Shown here: one piece after another, positions 5,477 through 9,487 of the stretch
How the letters are laid out: each line of letters opens with the position of its first letter
Numbering within the stretch: position 1 is the stretch's first letter
Assembly (NCBI GenBank): GCA_001940755.1
Contig: MEHH01000082.1
Coordinates: 1 to 9,487, forward strand
Source of the DNA: Candidatus Heimdallarchaeota archaeon AB_125
Lineage (GTDB): Archaea; Asgardarchaeota; Heimdallarchaeia; Heimdallarchaeales; Heimdallarchaeaceae
Direction: 5' to 3'
DNA: 9,487 nucleotides
The notes under the pieces: model-generated
What the model saw: the letters and a program-made list of their open reading frames with translations, nothing else
Databases searched by the model: none
What the model was told of the DNA's origin: nothing
Position numbers and translations under genes: made by a program

Positions 5477-5689
5477 ATGTCAGTAAAAGAATATGTTTCA
5501 GATGATTGGGTAATAAAAATTGATCATGATAAATGCATTGGAGCTGGAGATTGTGTTGATGTCTGCCCCTCTGACGTGTTTGTTCTAGTAGATGGCAAAT
5601 CAACTGCACCAAATGTAGATGATTGTATAGAATGTTGTGCGTGTGTAGGAGCATGTCCTGTAGAAGCTATTTTTCATGATAGTTGCTAA
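5477..5689 (+). CDS. Small two-cluster ferredoxin with incomplete first cysteine motif
   Basis: A 70-residue bacterial-type ferredoxin. The second cluster motif is complete: C50, C53, C56 and C60-P (CIECCACVGACP), with an extra C54. The first reads C20-I-G-A-G-D-C26-V-D-V-C30-P: the second of four cysteines is replaced by A23, so that site has three Cys. Ferredoxins lacking this residue commonly hold a [3Fe-4S] cluster, giving a 7Fe protein; a [4Fe-4S] with another ligand is also possible. A final C70 ends the chain and might be that ligand. By family it carries low-potential electrons between cytoplasmic oxidoreductases; the partner is not evident, since neighbours are a thioesterase and a mobile element. 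ATG 5477 fits the promoter; TTG 5468 would add three residues. The last 23 bases overlap the opposing thioesterase gene. Confidence 0.88.
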   Translation: MSVKEYVSDDWVIKIDHDKCIGAGDCVDVCPSDVFVLVDGKSTAPNVDDCIECCACVGACPVEAIFHDSC

Positions 5690-6137
5690 ACTTAATATCT
5701 GCTAAAGCTTCAATTCTTTCTTTTTTTACCTCTCTAAAAGTAAAGAGACCTTTTGTACATATATCTCCAGATGAATCTTTAATATAACCCTGAATGAACA
5801 TATCTCTTCCTTCTACCTTCTGAATCTCTCCAACTATCTCAATTGAATCTTCGATATAAAGAGGTTTGAGAAAATTAATGTTTACATTAACAGTTAATCC
5901 TGTTTTCTCTAGTAGAGTTATCATAGTCCAACCACATACTTCATCGAGAAGAACAGTTTGAAGACCTCCGTGAGCTATCTTCCCCCACCCACCATAGGTT
6001 ATAGGTATTGTAAAATCTGCACCTATGGAATTTTCTGAGATCTTGTAAAAGTTCAATTTAGCTCCTATTGGATTAGATTCTCCACACCCAAAACAATAAT
6101 CATTAACTCCTAATTGCTTGTCAATGTATTCTCTCAT
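5667..6137 (-). CDS. Hotdog-fold thioesterase, PaaI-like
   Basis: A 156-residue single-hotdog protein. The N-terminal signature CFGCGESNPIGAKLNF (15-30) followed by HGGLQTVLLDE (56-66) is that of PaaI/YbgC-related acyl-CoA thioesterases; H56-G-G and D65/E66 lie at the acyl-thioester site, and NVNINFLKPL (84-93) is the usual following strand. Family members hydrolyse acyl-CoA or aryl-CoA thioesters as homo-oligomers in the cytoplasm; the substrate cannot be told. C15 and C18 form a CxxC knuckle common in this branch. The Lys/Glu-rich C-terminal segment (about 136-143) is encoded by a tract that is T-rich on the other strand and may terminate the ferredoxin transcript. ATG 6137 has a TATA-like box about 24 bases upstream. 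It overlaps the ferredoxin gene by 23 bases tail to tail. Confidence 0.85.
   Translation of the reverse strand: MREYIDKQLGVNDYCFGCGESNPIGAKLNFYKISENSIGADFTIPITYGGWGKIAHGGLQTVLLDEVCGWTMITLLEKTGLTVNVNINFLKPLYIEDSIEIVGEIQKVEGRDMFIQGYIKDSSGDICTKGLFTFREVKKERIEALADIKFSNYHEK
5714..5727 (+). terminator. T-run terminator candidate for the ferredoxin, inside the thioesterase gene
   Basis: TTCTTTCTTTTTTT ends in seven consecutive T (5721-5727), 25 bases after the ferredoxin stop. It lies wholly within the opposing thioesterase coding region, where it encodes a Lys/Glu-rich stretch. Confidence 0.4.
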
Positions 6138-6156
6138 TAACTTAACTAAAAAGTAA

Positions 6157-6164
6157 TAAGAATA
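6157..6164 (-). promoter_or_regulatory. TATA-like box of the thioesterase gene
   Basis: The minus strand reads TATTCTTA about 24 bases before ATG 6137, preceded by the purine-rich GAAAGAAAGA. It is a weak match but correctly placed for leaderless transcription. Confidence 0.35.
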
Positions 6165-6190
6165 TCTTTCTTTCTATCTAAACATTACAA

Positions 6191-6203
6191 GAAGGAAAAA
6201 GAG
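6191..6203 (-). terminator. Pyrimidine-rich terminator candidate of the 98-residue membrane protein gene
   Basis: On the minus strand the first bases past the stop codon read CTCTTTTTCCTTC, including five T. It has no hairpin, as is usual in archaea. Confidence 0.4.
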
Positions 6204-6205
6204 AA

Positions 6206-6502
6206 TTAATCTTCTTCTTTAGCAGGAACTGCTAATCTGTAAGCTTTCATTCCACCTGAAATTAACATGGCAATACCACATGCAAGAAGTGGAAACAGAA
6301 TTATTAACCAGATTATCAAAAGAGGGTCACCGACTCTTACTTCTTTAGGAATATGAACGAGTTTATTGTAAAACCAGTAATAAAATCCATCCCATCCAAA
6401 GTAAAATCCTAGGAGAGCTAACAGGATAGATGCTCCTCCTAAACCTTTTCCAATAGCTTTGAAGAAAGCTTTTCTTGTATCTTTATCGTATCTGACACTC
6501 AT
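6206..6502 (-). CDS. Small two-helix membrane protein, unknown function
   Basis: A 98-residue protein with a basic N-terminal segment (SVRYDKDTRKAFFKAIGKG), a first membrane helix at about 20-45 rich in aromatics (FYFGWDGFYYWFY), a loop HIPKEVRVGDP, a second helix at about 60-84 ending LISGGMKAYRL, and an acidic tail (AKEED). Positive residues at both ends suggest that N- and C-termini face the cytoplasm and the short loop is outside. I do not recognise the family; no catalytic motif is visible. ATG 6502 follows a TATA-like box by about 34 bases, giving a leader of about 8 bases. It lies head to head with the GNAT gene and 68 bases upstream of the thioesterase on the same strand; each has its own promoter candidate. 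Confidence 0.68.
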   Translation of the reverse strand: MSVRYDKDTRKAFFKAIGKGLGGASILLALLGFYFGWDGFYYWFYNKLVHIPKEVRVGDPLLIIWLIILFPLLACGIAMLISGGMKAYRLAVPAKEED

Positions 6503-6530
6503 TGAATTTCAAATTGCAGAAAAAAAGACT

Positions 6531-6540
6531 CTTTAAATCT
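6531..6540 (-). promoter_or_regulatory. TATA box of the 98-residue membrane protein gene
   Basis: The minus strand reads AGATTTAAAG, centred about 34 bases before ATG 6502, predicting a leader of about 8 bases. Confidence 0.45.
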
Positions 6541-6569
6541 TTTTTGCTCAAGTAAAAATATATGAAAAG

Positions 6570-6581
6570 GAAGATTTATTT
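6570..6581 (+). promoter_or_regulatory. BRE/TATA promoter of the GNAT gene
   Basis: GAAGA followed by TTTATTT is centred about 31 bases before ATG 6608. AAGGAT at 6595-6600 lies 7 bases before the ATG and could act as a weak ribosome site, one of the few in the window. Confidence 0.45.
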
Positions 6582-6607
6582 CTAACATAGAAAAAGGATA
6601 ATAAGAA

Positions 6608-7417
6608 ATGACTAGTGAAAACACAGCTTCAAATGAAAGAGAATTAATGGATTTTAACGAATACAATTTCTATTTCTACATGCCAGATTCTCAAGTTGTT
6701 AAAAATAAGCTAGGCTTTTTCATTAAAAACAGAAGTATTGAAACCTATAGCTATGTTGTTCCAACAGAATATGGTGATAAGAACTTTGAAGATTTTATTG
6801 ATTTTACACACTCTCATTTCACTAACGGAAAGGAATATTATATTGTCAAAGTGTATAACAACGATTATTTTCAGAAAAATTCCAAAATTCTACGGAATAT
6901 GAAACTAATCCAATACCATTTAGATACCTCAATTATGTCTTGGGATGGAACAAAGAAAGACCAACTAACTCCTGATTCTTATCTCGATATTGATCTTCTC
7001 TCCTCCAAGAAAGTTAATCGTTGGATAACTGTATTTTTTGATTCATTTAGCTACCCTCCCCACTTGAAGAAATACATAACTTCAATGGTTAAAAAACAGC
7101 ATGAAAGTGGTATAAAGTTCTTTGTAGGTACTGTTTCTGGTAAGGATGTCTGCTGTTTTTGTTCTTATGAAGATGAGAATTACTTGGGAATCTACGGAGT
7201 AGGTACTAAACTAAAATACCGAAGAAGAGGATATGCAAAGACAATGATGTCCAATTATATTGAGGAAAAGAACCAATTGAATCCTCAACTCAAGTTTTGT
7301 CTACAATCTCTGAAAAATTCAGGAGCTGAAATTTTATACGAAGGAATAGGTTTTGAATCTCCATATATTCAGAAAAGATTTGATTGGGATCCTTCTACTT
7401 CCAATATTTTATTCTAA
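6608..7417 (+). CDS. GNAT-family N-acetyltransferase with divergent N-terminal half
   Basis: A 269-residue protein whose C-terminal half (about 125-269) is a GNAT domain. The acetyl-CoA motif is V198-G-T-K-L-K-Y-R205-R-R-G208-Y-A210, matching the R/QxxGxG/A pyrophosphate loop, followed by the KTMMSNYIEE helix. The end of the domain, LQSLKNSGAEILYEGIGFE, is the usual motif B region, with Y244 positioned as a possible general acid. The N-terminal half (1-120) carries a mixed alpha/beta pattern with no acetyl-CoA loop; it may be a degenerate second GNAT fold, as in tandem GNAT proteins, but I cannot confirm this. The acceptor (protein, small amine or antibiotic) is unknown. A CCFC cluster (182-185) precedes the motif. 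ATG 6608 fits the promoter. The last 9 bases overlap the convergent nucleotidyltransferase gene. Confidence 0.82.
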   Translation: MTSENTASNERELMDFNEYNFYFYMPDSQVVKNKLGFFIKNRSIETYSYVVPTEYGDKNFEDFIDFTHSHFTNGKEYYIVKVYNNDYFQKNSKILRNMKLIQYHLDTSIMSWDGTKKDQLTPDSYLDIDLLSSKKVNRWITVFFDSFSYPPHLKKYITSMVKKQHESGIKFFVGTVSGKDVCCFCSYEDENYLGIYGVGTKLKYRRRGYAKTMMSNYIEEKNQLNPQLKFCLQSLKNSGAEILYEGIGFESPYIQKRFDWDPSTSNILF

Positions 7418-8116
7418 TTCAATCCCTTTCCATTCTTTGTCCGCTTCTTGAAGATCTTTAGGACTGTCAATGCTTCTCCAATAATATTTTGGATTGACTT
7501 TGAAAGCTTTCAGCTGTTGTTCCTTTGCTAAATCTACAAAAATGGTTTCTTCCATTTGACCTTGTTCTGGAAATCTTTCGAGAACATCACTTTTGAATAG
7601 GTCAATTCCTGCATGGATCCAATGGTCAAGAATAGGTTTTTCTCTGAACTTTGAAATAGTATTATTTTCCTTTATGTCTAAAATTCCAAAGGGACTTCTC
7701 ATCTTCACAGCAGCTATTGTTCCTAGTTCAGGATTCCCAATATGGAATTTCACAAGTTCATCTAAACCGAAGTTGGTTAGAATATCTCCATTCATGATAA
7801 CAACATTGGTGCTTGAAACAAAACCTTGTGCTAACTTTATTGCCCCTCCAGAACCTAGTTTCTCCCTTTCCTTACTGTAACTAACTTCTATCTCACCATA
7901 AGCTGTTTCATATATACTTCCAAATTGTTCCTCAATATAGTCTGCTAAGTGCCTTACTGCAAGGATTGCGTGAGTTATATTATATTTTCTTAACCAAGCT
8001 AATTCCCATGCGAGAATGGTTTTTCCAGAAATCTCAACCATAGCTTTAGGGTAACTATCTTGTGTTACTGTTCGAATTCTGGTTCCTAGCCCACCACAGA
8101 GAATAATCGAATCCAT
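7409..8116 (-). CDS. Sugar-1-phosphate nucleotidyltransferase (NTP_transferase fold)
   Basis: A 235-residue protein. The signature GGLGTRIR (8-15) with PKAM (23-26, K24) binds the nucleoside triphosphate; GSGGA (88-92) contacts the base; NGD (109-111) gives metal ligand D111; EKP (159-161), HAGID (168-172) and D217 in RSIDSP complete the active site. It transfers a nucleotidyl group to a sugar 1-phosphate to give an NDP-sugar for glycan or lipid synthesis, in the cytoplasm. The length and lack of a C-terminal beta-helix put it with single-domain enzymes such as RmlA-type, heptose-1-phosphate or mannose-1-phosphate nucleotidyltransferases rather than bifunctional GlmU; the exact sugar and nucleotide cannot be read. 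No sugar-pathway genes are adjacent. ATG 8116 follows a BRE/TATA pair by 29 bases. Confidence 0.88.
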   Translation of the reverse strand: MDSIILCGGLGTRIRTVTQDSYPKAMVEISGKTILAWELAWLRKYNITHAILAVRHLADYIEEQFGSIYETAYGEIEVSYSKEREKLGSGGAIKLAQGFVSSTNVVIMNGDILTNFGLDELVKFHIGNPELGTIAAVKMRSPFGILDIKENNTISKFREKPILDHWIHAGIDLFKSDVLERFPEQGQMEETIFVDLAKEQQLKAFKVNPKYYWRSIDSPKDLQEADKEWKGIELE

Positions 8117-8138
8117 ACCTTACTCGGTTTGAATGAAG

Positions 8139-8158
8139 ATTTAATAAGTTTTTCCCAA
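8139..8158 (-). promoter_or_regulatory. BRE/TATA promoter of the nucleotidyltransferase gene
   Basis: The minus strand reads GGGAAAA followed by ACTTATTAAAT, centred about 29 bases before ATG 8116. It is one of the clearest archaeal promoters in the window and lies head to head with that of the coiled-coil gene. Confidence 0.6.
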
Positions 8159-8182
8159 TTAATTACTAGTATCTTCGTAAAG

Positions 8183-8192
8183 TTAATATTAA
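8183..8192 (+). promoter_or_regulatory. TATA-like box of the coiled-coil/wHTH gene
   Basis: TTAATATTAA, itself palindromic, is centred about 29 bases before ATG 8216, so transcription should begin within a few bases of the start codon. Confidence 0.45.
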
Positions 8193-8215
8193 TGAAAGGA
8201 ATTAAGTAAATCATT

Positions 8216-8818
8216 ATGGAAGGCACAAGTAAAACTCCCTTAGAAGAATTCATTGAACTCTACTCACAAATTAAAGATAAATTCGCAGAACTTCCAACAG
8301 TATTAACAAAGCTTTCAACTTATTCTGATGACATTGTAAAAACAAACAATGATCTTAAATCTGAAAATGATGATCTCAAATCCAAACTCAAAGCAGCAGA
8401 AGACAAATTCAATAAACTCAAAGCAGAACATGAAACAAAAGATCAATCCATTGAAGAAGCTTTGAAGGATGCAAATCAGTACAAAATCAAGCTTGAAAGC
8501 GTTGAAGAACAAATGAAAGGCTTACGAGAAATGTATGAAGAGGTGTCTCAGGAGAGAGCTGAAGAAATAGAAATCCAAGATCTTCTTGCTATTTATACAA
8601 TTCTTTTTGAAAAAGTCTTTGCTGGAAATCCACACACTAAAATTCTCTTATTACTCCAAGGTGTAGATAAGGAAGAATGGACACGAGATGAAATCGTTAA
8701 AACAACAGGTTTTTCACCAGCAGCAGTAATTAGAGCTCTTCATGACCTGCGAAATAGTGATATAGTAGAGACAGATGATTCTGCTACAACCGCTAAATTA
8801 CTAAAAAAATTAGGCTGA
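8216..8818 (+). CDS. Coiled-coil protein with C-terminal winged-helix domain
   Basis: A 200-residue protein. Residues 1-36 are helical (LEEFIELYSQIKDKFAEL). Residues about 37-118 form a long, charged coiled coil with heptad spacing (NDLKSENDDLKSKLKAAEDKF and following). Residues about 120-200 look like a winged helix: a hydrophobic helix IQDLLAIYTILFEKVF, HTKILLLLQ, then TRDEIVKTTGFSPAAVIRALHDLRNSDIVETDD, where GFSPAAVIRALHDL is the likely recognition helix. Such proteins probably dimerise through the coil and bind DNA or a protein partner; whether this one is a regulator, a chromatin factor or a cell-biology adaptor is open. I do not recognise a named family. It diverges from the nucleotidyltransferase gene, and its transcript runs into a T-rich tract that codes for the tail of the next, opposing gene. 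Confidence 0.78.
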   Translation: MEGTSKTPLEEFIELYSQIKDKFAELPTVLTKLSTYSDDIVKTNNDLKSENDDLKSKLKAAEDKFNKLKAEHETKDQSIEEALKDANQYKIKLESVEEQMKGLREMYEEVSQERAEEIEIQDLLAIYTILFEKVFAGNPHTKILLLLQGVDKEEWTRDEIVKTTGFSPAAVIRALHDLRNSDIVETDDSATTAKLLKKLG

Positions 8819-8851
8819 GAAAATTCAATTCAGTGTGATTTATAGCGCACC

Positions 8852-9487
8852 TTAGTCTTTTTCTTTGTCAGTTTCTTTCTTAGAATTGTTCTCATTTTCT
8901 TTATCTTTTTGATTAACAGCTGCTTTAACATATACTAGATCAGCTAAATATGCTTTCAAAGGTACGACTATTAGTCCCATAACAACAGCTATACCACCTA
9001 TGACTGAGAGGGTCCATCCTATCGCTCCTCCCAATAAGAAAACTGGAGCAAGCATTAATCCTAGAATAGCAAAAACAAGTATCCCTATAGAGTAATTTAT
9101 GAGTATTGTACTCAGTTTAGCTGGTCTCTTTATTTCAAATGCCCTGTAAAGCCATCTAGAACTGATAAAGTAAAGACCAAACGTTGGAGCTGAAAAAACA
9201 AATACACTGCCAATGATACCAAGAATAATTGCAAAAGTTTCAGATTTAAATGTAGATAATCCAATTGCAATAATGCCTATACCTAATGCAATAAGAATCA
9301 AAGCAATTCCAAAAGCTTCTAATGTAGCTGCTAACGCATTAGAACTAGGAAGAGAACCTTCTAGAAAACCTAAGAACTTAACTTTTTTGTATTTGTACTC
9401 TAACATCTCTGGTTCAAATGTTGATTCAACTTCGGTGAACCTCACTGATTTTTGAGCAGGAGTAGGTGGTTTTGGTTGAATTTGCAT
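8852..9487 (-). CDS. Four-helix membrane protein with charged C-terminal tail, unknown function
   Basis: A 211-residue protein if it starts at the ATG that forms the last three bases of the window; the true start could lie further upstream, beyond the edge. The N-terminal 50 residues are soluble and Pro-rich at the start (PKPPTP). Membrane helices lie at about 54-77, 84-108, 127-151 and 153-177, Gly/Ala/Ile-rich, with a basic loop (RWLYRAFEIKRPAK, 111-124) between helices 2 and 3, placing that loop in the cytoplasm. The tail from about 191 is low-complexity Lys/Glu/Asn/Asp. No family motif or active-site residues are recognised. Its promoter is outside the window. The gap to the converging coiled-coil gene is 33 bases. 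Confidence 0.72.
   Translation of the reverse strand: MQIQPKPPTPAQKSVRFTEVESTFEPEMLEYKYKKVKFLGFLEGSLPSSNALAATLEAFGIALILIALGIGIIAIGLSTFKSETFAIILGIIGSVFVFSAPTFGLYFISSRWLYRAFEIKRPAKLSTILINYSIGILVFAILGLMLAPVFLLGGAIGWTLSVIGGIAVVMGLIVVPLKAYLADLVYVKAAVNQKDKENENNSKKETDKEKD
8856..8881 (+). terminator. T-rich terminator candidate of the coiled-coil gene, within the opposing coding tail
   Basis: The plus strand is almost entirely T and C here (TCTTTTTCTTTGTCAGTTTC and on), beginning 37 bases after the coiled-coil gene's stop. On the minus strand the same bases encode the Lys/Glu/Asp-rich tail of the membrane protein. Confidence 0.4.

Noticed and set aside
5322..5654. A 110-codon minus-strand frame over the tnpB end and ferredoxin
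   Set aside because: It is antisense to the cysteine motifs of the ferredoxin and to the tnpB C-terminus; its His/Leu-rich product has no plausible fold.
2808..6137. A fatty-acid or acyl-CoA operon made of the SDR, ferredoxin and thioesterase
   Set aside because: The genes are on alternating strands with separate promoters and are split by a mobile element, so a shared pathway is not supported.
6206..7417. A toxin-antitoxin or defence pair formed by the GNAT gene and its small divergent neighbour
   Set aside because: GNAT toxins are about 150-180 residues and follow a co-directional ribbon-helix-helix antitoxin; here the GNAT is 269 residues and the neighbour is a divergent membrane protein.
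7593..9455. Other frames antisense or opposite to real genes (7593-7880 +, 8315-8512 -, 9213-9455 +)
   Set aside because: Each is a shadow of the nucleotidyltransferase, coiled-coil or membrane protein gene.
1..9487. CRISPR array, tRNA or rRNA
   Set aside because: No regularly spaced repeats, no cloverleaf with a GTTCRA-type T-loop, and no rRNA-like conserved or G+C-rich block was seen. No gap between genes exceeds about 180 bases.

Overview
The window looks like a piece of an AT-rich archaeal chromosome, possibly from the Asgard group; that lineage guess is an inference from gene content. Nearly every gene has a TATA-like box about 24-34 bases before its start codon, in several cases with a purine/A-rich BRE-like stretch. 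Clear Shine-Dalgarno sites are nearly absent. Termination signals look like plain T-runs rather than hairpins. The best protein matches are to families common in archaea: a DRG-type GTPase with a TGS domain, a beta-CASP metallo-beta-lactamase, small zinc ribbons, a coiled-coil/winged-helix protein, and many small membrane proteins.

Layout from left to right. A 5'-truncated TGS GTPase (+) faces two small minus-strand genes, a double zinc-ribbon protein and a two-helix membrane protein. A beta-CASP MBL nuclease-like gene (+) converges on a short-chain dehydrogenase (-), and their stop codons overlap. A four-helix DUF6713-like membrane protein (+) follows. Next is a stand-alone IS605/IS1341-type tnpB (+) with a probable guide-RNA region at its 3' end, richer in G+C than its surroundings. 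Then come a small ferredoxin (+), a hotdog thioesterase (-), a two-helix membrane protein (-), a GNAT acetyltransferase (+), a sugar-phosphate nucleotidyltransferase (-), a coiled-coil/wHTH protein (+), and a four-helix membrane protein (-) whose ATG is the last codon of the window.

The genes do not form an obvious pathway. Strand changes at almost every gene and most genes carry their own promoter, so the region reads as monocistronic housekeeping and accessory genes packed tail to tail. Three convergent pairs overlap at their 3' ends. In two places a T-run that could end one transcript lies inside the coding tail of the opposite gene.

The most interesting item is the TnpB. It keeps the RuvC-I and RuvC-III aspartates, but the usual RuvC-II glutamate site reads G-Y-N and the four-cysteine zinc ribbon is reduced to one cysteine. 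A Glu-Glu pair just before the TSK motif is a candidate replacement. No tnpA is present. Second is the ferredoxin, whose first cluster motif lacks one cysteine and so probably holds a [3Fe-4S] or otherwise liganded cluster. I see no rRNA, tRNA or CRISPR array, and no defence or biosynthetic cluster.
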